A stretch of 64,000 nt of DNA from an uncultured Bacteroidota bacterium (GCA_902826215.1 CADEDY010000005.1:62001-126000); one strand, 5' to 3'; positions 27,783 through 37,886 are shown, counted from the stretch's first letter. Made by a program: numbers and translations. The notes: a model not told the origin generated them from the sequence alone.

Positions 27783-30383
27783 ATGGCCAAGAAGAGCGGC
27801 GATCTGGTGATCGTGGAGTCACCAGCGAAGGCGAAGACGATCGAGAAATACCTGGGCGAGGGCTTCACTGTGCTCAGCAGTTACGGGCACGTTCGTGATC
27901 TGCCCGAGCGCGACCTCAGCGTGGATGTGGAGCACGGTTTCGAGCCGACCTACGTCATCCCCGACGATAAGAAGGACCGGCTCCGACAACTTCAGAAAGA
28001 GGCGGACAAAGCCACTACGGTATGGCTCGCGACGGATGAAGACCGCGAAGGAGAAGCCATCAGTTGGCATTTGAAGGAAGCGCTTGGATTGTCCGACGAC
28101 AGGGTGAAGCGCATCACCTTCAACGAGATCACGAAAACGGCCGTGATGAAGGCCATCGAGAACCCGCGCGAGATCGATATCCACTTGGTGGATGCCCAGC
28201 AAGCACGCCGTGTACTAGACCGGTTAGTGGGGTATGAATTGAGCCCGGTGCTCTGGCGCAAGGTGAAGCCGAGCTTGAGCGCGGGCCGCGTGCAAAGCGT
28301 CGCCGTGCGCATCATTGTGGAGCGCGAACGAGAGATCCTCGATTTCAACAGCAAGAGTGCCTTCCGCATCACGGCCATCTTCACAACCGGGACCGGTGCG
28401 CAAGTGAAGGCCGAACTACCCGGACGATTCGCCACCGAACCCGAAGCCATGGATTTTCTCCAGGGCTGTCTTGGTGCTGCATTCACCGTGGAAGCCGTGG
28501 AAAAGAAACCCGGAAAGCGCACGCCTGCTGCACCCTTCACCACATCGACCTTGCAACAGGAAGCCAGCCGCAAGCTGGGATATGGTGTTGATCGCACGAT
28601 GCGGATCGCTCAAGGTCTGTACGAGCAAGGGCACATCACCTATATGCGTACCGATTCGGTGAACCTGAGCGAACAGGCCATTGCGGCGGCTGCTTCGCAG
28701 ATCACCGACCAGTATGGTGCGCGATACAGCAAGAGCCGTCGTTATACGAGCAAGAGCAAGGGCGCACAGGAAGCGCACGAGGCCATTCGCCCTGCCGACA
28801 TGATGGTGCGCAATGCGGGTGCCGACCGCGACGCAGAACGTCTCTACGACCTGATCTGGAAACGCACCCTGGCCAGCCAGATGGCGGATGCCGAGTTGGA
28901 GAAGACGGTCGTGGACATCGCGATCAGCACACGGCCCGGTCAAGCGCTGAAGGCTTCCGGCGAAGTGATCCTCTTCGATGGCTTCCTGAAGGTGTACATG
29001 GAAGGCAAGGACGACGAGGATAGCGAAGAGCAGGAAGGTCTGCTTCCGGACATGAAGCAAGGTGAACAACTCGGCCTTCGCGAGATGCTCGCCACCCAAC
29101 GTTTCGATCGCCCTGCGCCTCGATACACCGAAGCCAGCTTGGTGAAGAAGCTCGAGGAACTTGGCATCGGACGACCGAGCACGTATGCGGCCACGATCAG
29201 TACCGTGCAGAAGAAAGGCTATGTCGTGAAGGAGGATCGGGAAGGAACGAAACGACAGTACCGGATCCTGTCCTTGGTGGATAACGCGGTCACGGATACG
29301 ACGGCCACGGAGAACGTGGGAGCCGAGAAGCAGAAGCTCTTCCCCACGGACATCGGCATGGTGGTGAACGACTTCCTCGTGGAACATTTCCCCACGGTGG
29401 TCGATCTCAACTTCACCGCGAAAGTGGAGGAGGAGTTCGACGTGATCGCGGAAGGCAAGGAGAACTGGCGCGAGATGATCGCGCGCTTCTACAAGCCGTT
29501 CCATGCGACGATCGGCACGGTGAGCGAAACAGCTGAAAGAGCGACGGGTTCGCGCGAATTGGGCGTGGATCCGGTGAGTGGCAAGAAGATCTATTCCCGG
29601 ATCGGTCGTTTCGGCCCCATGATCCAGATCGGGGAGGTGGAAGATGAAGAGAAGCCACGCTTCGCCAGCCTCCGCAAGGATCAGAGCATCCAGACCATCA
29701 CGTTCCAGGAAGCGCTGGATCTATTCAAGCTGCCGCGCACCTTGGGCGAGCGCGATGGCGAGGTCTGCACCGTGGGCATCGGTCGTTTCGGTCCGTACGT
29801 GCGACTGGGCGCTACCTACGCCAGCCTGACGCCGGAGGATGATCCATTGGAGATCGGGTTGGCACGCGCGGTTGAACTCATCGATCTGAAGAAGATCGCG
29901 AACGCGACCCGCGACCTCGGGGAACACCTGGGTGAAATGATCGTCCAAGGCCGTGGTCGTTTCGGGCCTTTCGTGAAACACGGGAAACTCTACGCCAACA
30001 TTCCGAAAGCAGAGGACCCGGCCACCGTCACCTTCGAGCGCGCCGTTGAGTTGATCGAGGCGAAGAAGGCCGGCGCTCGGCAGAACATCCTGAAAGAGTT
30101 CGCCGGGTCGGAGATCCAGATCCTCGATGGTCGTTACGGACCGTACATCACCGATGGCAACAAGAACGCGAACCTGCCCAAGGAGAAGAAGCCCGAGGAC
30201 ATTTCGCTGGAAGAAGCGACAGCCTTGATCGCTGCAGTTCCTGAACGGAAGGGTGGCAAGGGTCGGCGCGGTGCCCGCAAGACAGCCACCGCTAAGTCAG
30301 CCGCCCCGAAGAAAGCGGCGAAGAAGGCGACCAAGAAGAAGGCTGCTCCGAAGAAGGCCGCCAAGAAGGCACCGAAAGCCTGA
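27783..30383 (+). CDS. topA: DNA topoisomerase I
   Basis: 866 residues from ATG (MAKKSGDLVIVESPAKAKTI). TOPRIM domain with Asp85, Asp87 and Glu89 (TDEDREGEAISWH) and the catalytic Tyr287 in GHITYMRTDSVNLS. The C-terminus has no zinc ribbon; instead it has repeats of the RIGRFGPMIQIG / IGRFGPYVRLG / RGRFGPFVKHGK / DGRYGPYITDG type, four in all, and a Lys/Ala-rich tail (about 30 residues). It relaxes negative supercoils. Upstream in-frame codons are not homologous to the family and are excluded. In Flavobacteria this gene also sits next to the gld core. Confidence 0.97.
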   Translation: MAKKSGDLVIVESPAKAKTIEKYLGEGFTVLSSYGHVRDLPERDLSVDVEHGFEPTYVIPDDKKDRLRQLQKEADKATTVWLATDEDREGEAISWHLKEALGLSDDRVKRITFNEITKTAVMKAIENPREIDIHLVDAQQARRVLDRLVGYELSPVLWRKVKPSLSAGRVQSVAVRIIVEREREILDFNSKSAFRITAIFTTGTGAQVKAELPGRFATEPEAMDFLQGCLGAAFTVEAVEKKPGKRTPAAPFTTSTLQQEASRKLGYGVDRTMRIAQGLYEQGHITYMRTDSVNLSEQAIAAAASQITDQYGARYSKSRRYTSKSKGAQEAHEAIRPADMMVRNAGADRDAERLYDLIWKRTLASQMADAELEKTVVDIAISTRPGQALKASGEVILFDGFLKVYMEGKDDEDSEEQEGLLPDMKQGEQLGLREMLATQRFDRPAPRYTEASLVKKLEELGIGRPSTYAATISTVQKKGYVVKEDREGTKRQYRILSLVDNAVTDTTATENVGAEKQKLFPTDIGMVVNDFLVEHFPTVVDLNFTAKVEEEFDVIAEGKENWREMIARFYKPFHATIGTVSETAERATGSRELGVDPVSGKKIYSRIGRFGPMIQIGEVEDEEKPRFASLRKDQSIQTITFQEALDLFKLPRTLGERDGEVCTVGIGRFGPYVRLGATYASLTPEDDPLEIGLARAVELIDLKKIANATRDLGEHLGEMIVQGRGRFGPFVKHGKLYANIPKAEDPATVTFERAVELIEAKKAGARQNILKEFAGSEIQILDGRYGPYITDGNKNANLPKEKKPEDISLEEATALIAAVPERKGGKGRRGARKTATAKSAAPKKAAKKATKKKAAPKKAAKKAPKA

Positions 30384-30581
30384 TCGTAGCGCGTTGATCA
30401 ATTGCCCGCTCTAGCTGAAAGGTCGGAGAGACCCCTTTCCAACATGTCCCTGTGGGCAGAAGCTGACCTTGTTATTGAGGGCGGCCTCCCTTGGACCCGA
30501 ACTTCGCCAGCACGTGCGATCGTGGAAGCGAAGGGGTAAACGACTCTTCCGATCGTCTCATTTTCCGATCCGTCGATCCGA

Positions 30582-31748
30582 ATGGACATCAGCATCTATT
30601 TCAAGCCATCCGAGCGTTTCGGGAACAGTCGTCCGGAGTGGCCTGCCAACTCCATCGGCGATGGCCTTCGCTCGCACACGAAGTCCTTTCCATCGTTGGA
30701 AGGCGCCCAGATCGCCATTTTCGGAGTGCTCGACGATCCAGGCCATGCGCGGCCTCGCGCCTGTGTGCACGCCCCCGATGCGGTGCGCGATGAACTCTTC
30801 CGGCTGTTCATGCCGAATGTGAACCTGTCCATCGTAGACCTGGGCGACATCCACCCCGGTGCAAGTGCGGCCGATACCCAACACGCCATAGCGGAAACGT
30901 TGGCCGAATTGATCCGCATGAACATCGTGCCGGTGATCATCGGTGGTGGTCAAGGGCATACGTTCTCACAGTACTTGGCCTACGAAAAGCTGGAACGAAC
31001 GGCCAACCTTGTGTGCATCGATGCCCGCTTCGATCTCGGCGACCCCGGGCAAGGACTCGCTGATAGCAGCTACCTCAGCCACATCGTGCTGCGCCAACCG
31101 AACTACCTCTTCAACTACAGCAACCTCGGCTTCCAGACCTACTTGGTCGACCAGCCTGGCATCGAGCTGATGGACAAGCTCTTCTTCGATGCCCATCGGT
31201 TGGGTGAACTACGGGCCAACATGGCCGATGCCGAACCGGTCATGCGCAATGGGGACAGCTTGAGCGTGGACATGAGTGCTGTGCGCCGCAGTGATGCGCC
31301 CGGCACCAGCCGTCCTGGTCCCAACGGCTTCCATGGTGAAGAGATCTGCCAATTGATGCGCTATGCCGGCATCAGCGAGAAGATCACCTCGGTCGGCATC
31401 TACGAGTTGGATCCGACCACCGATCAGGATGCGGTCACTGCGCAGCTGGCTGCCCAAATGGTCTGGTGCTTCCTTGATGGCTTCCGCAGCCGTACCAATG
31501 ACCTGCCATGGCTCGATCGCAAACGGTTCACCCGGTTCCGCATTCCGATCCGCGGGCACGAGCAGGAATTGGTGTTCTACAAGAGCACGGTGAGCGACCG
31601 CTGGTGGATGGATATCCCCTACAAAGCCGAACAGGAGGCCCGTTTCGAACGCCACCACCTGGTTCCTTGCTCCTATTCCGATTACCGCATGGCTTGTCGG
31701 GAAGAGGTCCCGGACCGCTGGTGGCGCACCTTCCAGAAGCTTTCCTGA
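30582..31748 (+). CDS. Arginase/formimidoylglutamase-fold protein with lost metal ligands
   Basis: 388 residues. The ureohydrolase fold is recognisable (PVIIGGGQGHTFSQYLAYEK; ANLVCIDARFDLGD; SLSVDMSAVRRSDAPGTS) but canonical ligands are changed: the GGxH motif reads GGGQGH (121-126), DAHxD reads DARFD (147-151, His to Arg) and SxDxD reads SVDMS (228-232, Asp to Ser). It therefore probably lacks the binuclear manganese centre and arginase activity. Such a protein is commonly found between topA and gldK in Bacteroidota, as it is here. A role linked to gliding or type IX secretion is inferred from position only. Confidence 0.85.
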   Translation: MDISIYFKPSERFGNSRPEWPANSIGDGLRSHTKSFPSLEGAQIAIFGVLDDPGHARPRACVHAPDAVRDELFRLFMPNVNLSIVDLGDIHPGASAADTQHAIAETLAELIRMNIVPVIIGGGQGHTFSQYLAYEKLERTANLVCIDARFDLGDPGQGLADSSYLSHIVLRQPNYLFNYSNLGFQTYLVDQPGIELMDKLFFDAHRLGELRANMADAEPVMRNGDSLSVDMSAVRRSDAPGTSRPGPNGFHGEEICQLMRYAGISEKITSVGIYELDPTTDQDAVTAQLAAQMVWCFLDGFRSRTNDLPWLDRKRFTRFRIPIRGHEQELVFYKSTVSDRWWMDIPYKAEQEARFERHHLVPCSYSDYRMACREEVPDRWWRTFQKLS

Positions 31749-31819
31749 CCGTGGGTTCGTGGGGCGAATGGTGGGATTGATCCGCGCAGGATCCCAATTC
31801 CTCGAATTCGATCCAAACG

Positions 31820-31848
31820 TTGCACGGTTCGGATTGTTGTTATATTGG
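31820..31848 (+). promoter_or_regulatory. Candidate promoter of porP-gldKLMN
   Basis: TTGC (31820-31823), 17 bases, then TATATTGG (31841-31848), close to the Bacteroidota consensus TTTG / TAnnTTTG. It lies 66 bases before the PorP/SprF start. One base differs from TAnnTTTG. Confidence 0.4.
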
Positions 31849-31914
31849 CGCCGGTTCTGAACAGGACCTGGGGGCATGTTGTCCCCAAAACAGGCGGATA
31901 AGAACGAAACACGA

Positions 31915-32850
31915 ATGAGGGGGATACTCACCGCAGTTGTTAGCGTGGTCGTGGCTAGCGCGTCGTTCGCGCAGCAAGATCCGCAGTTGACCCAGTACAT
32001 GTTCGACCGCTTGTCGGTCAACCCAGCCGTTGCCGGTACCTCCGGCCAATTGTGTGCCACAGGGTTCTTCCGCCAGCAATGGTCCGGTTTCGATGGTGCT
32101 CCGAAGACCGGCTTGTTCAACGCCCAAATGCCGATCACCAAGATCAGCAGCGGAGTAGGTCTCAGCGTCTACTTCGATAAGCTCGGACAACAGACCAGTA
32201 ATTTCGCTCGCCTCAGCTATTCCTTCCATCGGCAGATCGGCCCTGGTACGTTCGGTATAGGTCTTTCGGCCGGCCTGGTCGCCCATACCTTGGGCAACAA
32301 CTGGATCGCCCGGGACAGCCCAACGGACGACACGGCCATTCCGACCAATGGACAATCCGATTCCAAGTTCGATCTCGGTGGCGGCCTGTACTATACGAGC
32401 CCTACCTTCTATATCGGGATCAGCAGTACCAACCTCAACGAACCAGACTTGGCGGACGTGAGCATCAAGGCTGTTCGTCACTACTGGGTGACCGCTGGTT
32501 ACGATTGGGCGATAAATGGGGACAAGAAGTACGTGCTGAAGCCATCCACGTTGATCAAGAGCGACGGGACCTCCACGCAGGTGGACCTCACCGCCACCTT
32601 CCTGTATAATAACCAAGTGTGGCTGGGCGTTTCCTATCGGACGGAGGATGCGATCGCGCCGCTCATCGGTTATCAGATCGTCACGAACAAGGACAAGTCG
32701 GCGATGCTGAGGATCGGATATAGCTACGATGTGACCACCTCCCAGTTGAAGAATTATAGCAGTGGTAGCCACGAGATCATGCTCAATTACTGCATGTCTC
32801 TGATACCCAAGCCTGATCTCCAGATCTACAAGAACGTCAGGTTCCTCTAA
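31915..32850 (+). CDS. PorP/SprF family type IX secretion outer-membrane protein
   Basis: 311 residues from ATG (MRGILTAVVSVVVASASFAQ signal peptide). The mature start QDPQLTQYMFDRLSVNPAVAGTSG is the family signature, and later motifs (RQQWSGFDGAPKTG; GGGLYYTSPTFYIGISS; FLYNNQVWLGVSYRTEDA) form the 14-stranded barrel. PorP-like proteins work with GldK/PorK and secreted partners such as SprB or adhesins at the outer membrane. It is directly upstream of gldK, as in oral and flavobacterial relatives. Confidence 0.93.
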   Translation: MRGILTAVVSVVVASASFAQQDPQLTQYMFDRLSVNPAVAGTSGQLCATGFFRQQWSGFDGAPKTGLFNAQMPITKISSGVGLSVYFDKLGQQTSNFARLSYSFHRQIGPGTFGIGLSAGLVAHTLGNNWIARDSPTDDTAIPTNGQSDSKFDLGGGLYYTSPTFYIGISSTNLNEPDLADVSIKAVRHYWVTAGYDWAINGDKKYVLKPSTLIKSDGTSTQVDLTATFLYNNQVWLGVSYRTEDAIAPLIGYQIVTNKDKSAMLRIGYSYDVTTSQLKNYSSGSHEIMLNYCMSLIPKPDLQIYKNVRFL

Positions 32851-32973
32851 GTGACCGAAACCAAGTATCCCAATCTGCCGTATTCAGCCTTGTCTACAGC
32901 GTGTTCGCTATCTCGAATGACTGTTGATAGGGGTCCCTGCAAGGAAATTTCGGAACGGCAAAACAGGAAGAAC

Positions 32974-34326
32974 ATGGAACGTCCCATAGTGTATCTCTGC
33001 GCCATCGGCTTGCTCGCGAGCTGCGGCGGTGGCGGCCAGGGGCAATTGATCGGTGTTCAAGGCCGACCTGGCTGGTATGATGTGGATCCGTACGGGATGA
33101 ATTACATCCCTATGGGTTCGTTCGTCATGGGTCCGAGCGACCAGGATGTCCCTTACGCGGCGGTCGCCAAGAGCAAGACCGTTTCCGTACAGGCGTTCTA
33201 CATCGATCAGACCGAGATCACCAACAATGAGTACCGTCAATTCGTGTACTACGTGCGTGACTCGATCGCCAAGCGCATCTTGGGCGATGAGGACATCGGA
33301 GAGCACGTGATCACCGAGGATGAGTTCGGCGAGGAGATCGATCCACCGAAGATCAACTGGCGTGAACGCATCGATTGGTACGGTGACGAAGAGCGCGAGG
33401 CTTTGGCCGATATGTTCCTGAGCGAAAGCGAGCAGTTCTACCGCCGGAAGGAAGTGGATACCCGTAAGCTCATGTTCGAGTACTACTGGATCGACCTGAA
33501 GGAAGCGGCGCGCAAAGCGAACAATGCCCGTGATCTCGACCTGAGCTACACGAACGTGAAAGGGCAGAACAACGCCATTCGTGGACACAGTGATCGTTCC
33601 AAGTTCATCATCAAGGAGATCATCAACGTCTATCCGGATACCTTGGTGTGGGTGCACGACTTCACCTACTCGTTCAACGAGCCGATGACGGAGAACTATT
33701 TCTGGCATCCGGCCTATGATGAGTATCCGGTCGTGGGTGTTACCTGGCAGCAGGCCAATGCCTTCAATGTGTGGCGTACCCAGTTGATGAACTCGTGGTT
33801 GGAGAGCAACGGTGATGCCTTCATCAACCGTTTCCGCCTGCCGACTGAGGCTGAATGGGAGTATGCATCACGTGGCGGACTCGATCAAGCACCGTTCCCA
33901 TGGGGCGGCCCTTATGTGCGGAATCGCCAAGGTTGCTTCTTGGGCAACTTCAAACCATTGCACGGTAACTACGTGGATGACGGCGGATTCCACACCGTGC
34001 CCGTGGATAGCTACACCCCGAACGATTATGGCTTGTACCAGATGTCCGGCAACGTGGCCGAGTGGACCAGCACCGCCTTCGACGAGAGCGTGTACGATTT
34101 CGATCACGACCTGAACCCGGAGTACAGCTACGACGCCCTCATGAACGATCCGCCTTCGCTCAAGCGCAAGGTGATCCGTGGCGGCTCATGGAAGGATATC
34201 GGCTACTATATGCAGACCGGTACCCGCAGCTACGAATACCAGGATACCACCAAGGCATACATCGGCTTCCGCTCGGTGATGACCTTCTTGGGTCGCGGTA
34301 AGGCGGTGAACGCTGAAGACCTGTAG
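32974..34326 (+). CDS. gldK: Gliding motility/type IX secretion lipoprotein GldK (PorK)
   Basis: 450 residues from the ATG giving MERPIVYLCAIGLLASC, a lipoprotein signal. The formylglycine-generating-enzyme-like fold is plain: NYIPMGSFVMGPSDQD, AFYIDQTEITNNEYRQFVYY, PVVGVTWQQANAFNVWRTQ, RFRLPTEAEWEYASRGGLDQ, LYQMSGNVAEWTSTAF, VIRGGSWKD. GldK forms the periplasmic ring with GldN, attached to the outer membrane. Followed by gldL in the normal order. 123 bases separate it from PorP; no start in that gap is as good. Confidence 0.97.
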   Translation: MERPIVYLCAIGLLASCGGGGQGQLIGVQGRPGWYDVDPYGMNYIPMGSFVMGPSDQDVPYAAVAKSKTVSVQAFYIDQTEITNNEYRQFVYYVRDSIAKRILGDEDIGEHVITEDEFGEEIDPPKINWRERIDWYGDEEREALADMFLSESEQFYRRKEVDTRKLMFEYYWIDLKEAARKANNARDLDLSYTNVKGQNNAIRGHSDRSKFIIKEIINVYPDTLVWVHDFTYSFNEPMTENYFWHPAYDEYPVVGVTWQQANAFNVWRTQLMNSWLESNGDAFINRFRLPTEAEWEYASRGGLDQAPFPWGGPYVRNRQGCFLGNFKPLHGNYVDDGGFHTVPVDSYTPNDYGLYQMSGNVAEWTSTAFDESVYDFDHDLNPEYSYDALMNDPPSLKRKVIRGGSWKDIGYYMQTGTRSYEYQDTTKAYIGFRSVMTFLGRGKAVNAEDL

Positions 34327-34423
34327 TCGATAGAAAAGGAATCAACGGTCGTTACGGAACCAGGGCGACCGCATTCATAGAATAGCCTCGAACTCTCAGA
34401 ACCATAAAACGCAAGGACGAACG

Positions 34424-35215
34424 ATGAAACCAGGCAGCAAGAAGTGGAAGAACTTCATGGCCAAGTTGTACGGGATCGGTGCAGCGGTCGTGATCATTGG
34501 TGCTCTATTCAAGATCCAACACTGGCCATTCGCCAGCTTTTTCCTGATCATCGGACTGAGTACAGAGGCCATCATTTTCTTCTTCTCCGCTTTCGAACCA
34601 CCACACGAGGATCCGGATTGGAGCTTGGTGTACCCCGAACTCGCGACAGGCGAGCGTCACGAAGGGGAGGATTTCAAGAAGGAAGACCAGCGTTCGATCA
34701 CTGAGCAGTTGGATGATATGCTCGAAGGAGCCAAGATCGAGCCGGAACTCATCGCCAGTTTGGGTGATGGTATGCGTTCGTTGAGCGATCAAGCCAAGCA
34801 GATGGGTGAGATCACCGGAGCTGCTTCGGCAACCAACGAATACGCGAACAGCTTGAAGGACGCTTCCCAGAAAGTGAGCGGCCTCAGCGAGAGCTACGCG
34901 AAGGCCAGTGAAAGCCTTGTCGGCCTTACCAACAACGTGGACGCCGGTCGTAATGCAGGTGAGAGCCTGCAGAAGATGAGCGCGAACCTGACCGCCCTCA
35001 ACGAGATGTACGAAATGCAGCTGCGCGGCAGCCGCGAGAAGCTCGAGGCCGCGAACCAGATGTTCGAGGGCATGGGCGAGATGATGACCAACTTGAAGAA
35101 CTCGGTGGACGATACCCGCCGCTACAAGGAGAACATCGCCGAGCTCAGCGACAACCTCGCCAAGCTCAACACGGTGTACGGCAACATGCTCAACGCCATG
35201 ACCGTTCGTGGGTGA
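34424..35215 (+). CDS. gldL: Type IX secretion/gliding motor protein GldL (PorL)
   Basis: 263 residues. Two N-terminal membrane helices (KLYGIGAAVVIIGALFKI and SFFLIIGLSTEAIIFFFSAF) then a long cytosolic, helical tail with coiled coil. Glu48 within the second helix matches the glutamate known in the Flavobacterium johnsoniae motor (Glu49) to be essential for proton-driven rotation. It forms the inner-membrane proton motor with GldM, encoded 53 bases downstream. Confidence 0.96.
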   Translation: MKPGSKKWKNFMAKLYGIGAAVVIIGALFKIQHWPFASFFLIIGLSTEAIIFFFSAFEPPHEDPDWSLVYPELATGERHEGEDFKKEDQRSITEQLDDMLEGAKIEPELIASLGDGMRSLSDQAKQMGEITGAASATNEYANSLKDASQKVSGLSESYAKASESLVGLTNNVDAGRNAGESLQKMSANLTALNEMYEMQLRGSREKLEAANQMFEGMGEMMTNLKNSVDDTRRYKENIAELSDNLAKLNTVYGNMLNAMTVRG

Positions 35216-35268
35216 TCCCACGAATGCACGGGTAGCTACAAGGAACCAGAAATACCTGTTGGAACGAT

Positions 35269-36909
35269 ATGGCAAGTGGTAAACAGTCGCCCAGACAGGC
35301 GATGATCAACATGATGTACTTGGTGCTCACGGCCCTCTTGGCCATGAACGTATCCAAGGAGATCCTGGACAGCTTCGTGACAGTGAACAACGGCTTGGAG
35401 AACACCAAGGCTTCGCTGAACGACAAGATGACCCAGCAGTATTCCAGTTTCCAGTCTTTGGCCGGTGAGAATGCGGCGAAGTACGGTGCAGCTTGGAATG
35501 AAGCCCAGAAGATCAAGGCGGCAGGTGCCGAACTCGTGTCCTACATCGATACGATCAAAGTGCGATCTATCATGAAGGCAGAAGGTTGGGTGCGCGATAG
35601 CGTTGTGATGCCGGATGGCCGGTTGGTGGACCTGATGAAGGTGACCAAGAAGGATAGCCATGACGAACTCACGAACATGCTCGTTGGTGGCGAACCTGCC
35701 AAACCGATAGAAGGCGAGTATACCGCCAACGACCTGAAGAACAAGCTCATGGCCTTCCGTGATCTGGTGAAGAAAAGCCGCCCGCAGGACACGGATCTTT
35801 CTGCTTCCATGGACCGGGTCTTCAACTTTGACAATCGTTTGGATGCATCGGGTACCGATAACAACTGGGAGAGCATCAACTTCTACCACGTTCCTATGGC
35901 TGCGGGTATCACCATCCTGAGCAAGTTGCAGGCTGATGTGCGCAACGCCGAAGGCGAAGTGGTGAAGCGCATGATGGACGCGGTGGAGAGCAAGAGCTTC
36001 AAGTTCAACAAGCTTACTACCATCGTGAAGCCGTTGAGCAGCTACGTGACGGTTGGAAGTAAGTACACTGCGGAGATCTTCCTCGGTGCTTACGATGATC
36101 AGAATGCACCCGAGGTGTACATCGCTGGCCCAGGGGCTACGGTGGATACGGTGAGCAAGACCATCAAGGGAGAGGCCATCAAGTTGAACATGAACGGTGC
36201 TAAAGCGATCTTGGAGCAAACGGCTTCCGCTGCTGGCCTGAAGACCGTCAAGGGCATCATCAAGTTCAAACCTGTTGGTGGCGAAGAGACCACTGAAGTG
36301 TTCGAGACCACCTACGAAGTTGCTGCACCGAGTTTGGTGGTAAGCCCCACGAAGATGAACGTGTTCTATCGCGGCGTTGACAACCCGGTAAGCGTGAGCG
36401 TTTCGGGCTATAGCAACAAGGACATTTCCGCTACCGCTACGAACGGAACACTCTCCAAATCTGCGGATGGCTATATCATGCGTCCTGGAAAGGAGGCTGA
36501 AGCGACGATCGGGGCTACCGTGACGAATCCGGACGGTTCAAAGAAACCCATGCCGGGGTTGAAATTCCGTGTCAAGAACGTCCCTAGCCCTCGCCCGTAT
36601 TTTGGTGGCAAGAGCGTGGATGACGAGACCATCAAGAAGACCGAATTGACCGCTGCGGCAGGTGTGATCGCCAAAATGATCGACTTCGAATTCGACCTCA
36701 AGTTCGATGTGGTCGAGTACAAGGTGACCATGGTGATCGGTGGAACGCCGATCGAGAAAGTGACAAAAGGCGCTGCTGTCAGTGGCGATATGAAGGAGAT
36801 GTTCCAGAAGGCCAAGCCTGGCCAGAAGGTGTACATCGAACAGATCAAGGCACGTGGACCGGACGGAACCACACGGAACCTGGGTTCGCTTGCGTTCAAA
36901 GTGGTGTAA
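35269..36909 (+). CDS. gldM: Type IX secretion/gliding motor protein GldM (PorM)
   Basis: 546 residues. One N-terminal transmembrane helix (RQAMINMMYLVLTALLAMNV) with VSKEILDSF, followed by the four-domain periplasmic shaft (FDNRLDASGTDNNWESINFY; SPTKMNVFYRGVDNPVSVSV; FRVKNVPSPRPYFGGKS). GldM couples the GldL motor to the GldK/GldN ring across the periplasm. Operon with gldL and gldN. A second copy is present at 40976-42595. Confidence 0.97.
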   Translation: MASGKQSPRQAMINMMYLVLTALLAMNVSKEILDSFVTVNNGLENTKASLNDKMTQQYSSFQSLAGENAAKYGAAWNEAQKIKAAGAELVSYIDTIKVRSIMKAEGWVRDSVVMPDGRLVDLMKVTKKDSHDELTNMLVGGEPAKPIEGEYTANDLKNKLMAFRDLVKKSRPQDTDLSASMDRVFNFDNRLDASGTDNNWESINFYHVPMAAGITILSKLQADVRNAEGEVVKRMMDAVESKSFKFNKLTTIVKPLSSYVTVGSKYTAEIFLGAYDDQNAPEVYIAGPGATVDTVSKTIKGEAIKLNMNGAKAILEQTASAAGLKTVKGIIKFKPVGGEETTEVFETTYEVAAPSLVVSPTKMNVFYRGVDNPVSVSVSGYSNKDISATATNGTLSKSADGYIMRPGKEAEATIGATVTNPDGSKKPMPGLKFRVKNVPSPRPYFGGKSVDDETIKKTELTAAAGVIAKMIDFEFDLKFDVVEYKVTMVIGGTPIEKVTKGAAVSGDMKEMFQKAKPGQKVYIEQIKARGPDGTTRNLGSLAFKVV

Positions 36910-36924
36910 CGTAAACCAACGACG

Positions 36925-37788
36925 ATGATGAGGACCTTCAAACACCTGTTGACCATCGCTGCGATCGCACTGGTGGGCATTTGCTCGACTTCTGAAGTCG
37001 GAGCACAGACCGTGCTCGATGGTGCCTACATCAAGGAGCACACCAAGACCAAGCGCGTGGTTCCATACACGCACATTCGCGAAGCGGATGTGATGTGGGC
37101 ACGTCGTGTTTGGAGGACGGTCGATCTGCGGGAGAAGATGAACCATCCGTTGTATTTCCCCACGGAGGCCATCAACGACCGCAAGAGCTTGTTCGATGTG
37201 ATCCGCCAAGGTTTGTTGGTTGATGGGTCCATAACTGCTTACGATGTAGGACCGGTTGCGGATGACGATGAGTTCAAAAAGCCGCTTTTGGCTACTGATC
37301 TGAAGGAAATGTTCACTCGTGTGGACAGTCAATGGACGGAATCTTTGACGTCTGGTGACCTTGAACTCGTGGTGCAGGAGATCGAACTGACCAGTGCCGA
37401 GATCAAGCAGTATCGGTTGAAGGAAGATTGGATCTTCGACAAGCAGCGCAGTACCTTGGATATCCGCATCATTGGAATTGCACCGATGAAAGAATTGAAG
37501 GGTGAGGACGGAGAGGTTCGTGGTTACACGCCCCTCTTTTGGCTCTACTACCCGGAGTGTCGTTACGTATTCGCCAACTGGGATGCTTTCAACCGGGAGA
37601 ACGATGCGGAGCGTCGCAGCTTCGAGGACATCTTCTGGAAGCGCCAGTTCAGCAGCTACATCACCAAGTGGAGCAACGTCTACGACCGGGGCATCAACGA
37701 GTACAAGACCGGTTTGGATGCGCTCTTGGAAGGCGAAGAGATCAAGCAGGCTCTGTTCGAGTTCGAGCACGACCTCTGGAATTTCTGA
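36925..37788 (+). CDS. gldN: Type IX secretion/gliding protein GldN (PorN)
   Basis: 287 residues. Signal peptide MMRTFKHLLTIAAIALVGIC to VGAQ; then YTHIREADVMWARRVWRTVD, EDWIFDKQRSTLDIRIIGI, FWLYYPECRYVFANWDAFNR and FEDIFWKRQFSSYITKWSNV, all family hallmarks. It partners GldK in the periplasmic ring. 16 bases follow gldM, and a strong terminator follows the stop, so this closes the porP-gldKLMN transcription unit. Confidence 0.97.
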   Translation: MMRTFKHLLTIAAIALVGICSTSEVGAQTVLDGAYIKEHTKTKRVVPYTHIREADVMWARRVWRTVDLREKMNHPLYFPTEAINDRKSLFDVIRQGLLVDGSITAYDVGPVADDDEFKKPLLATDLKEMFTRVDSQWTESLTSGDLELVVQEIELTSAEIKQYRLKEDWIFDKQRSTLDIRIIGIAPMKELKGEDGEVRGYTPLFWLYYPECRYVFANWDAFNRENDAERRSFEDIFWKRQFSSYITKWSNVYDRGINEYKTGLDALLEGEEIKQALFEFEHDLWNF

Positions 37789-37809
37789 TCCGCGGTCCCA
37801 TTTGAATTG

Positions 37810-37843
37810 GAAGCCCCGATCTGGTCGGGGCTTCTTCTTTTTT
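37810..37843 (+). terminator. Rho-independent terminator after gldN
   Basis: Ten-base stem GAAGCCCCGA / TCGGGGCTTC with a 5-base loop, followed by a T-rich run. It lies 22 bases past the gldN stop and separates gldN from its paralogue. Confidence 0.9.
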
Positions 37844-37886
37844 GATGGTATCGTACGTTGCCTTGATGTGCCCGCGTTGTTCTTCC

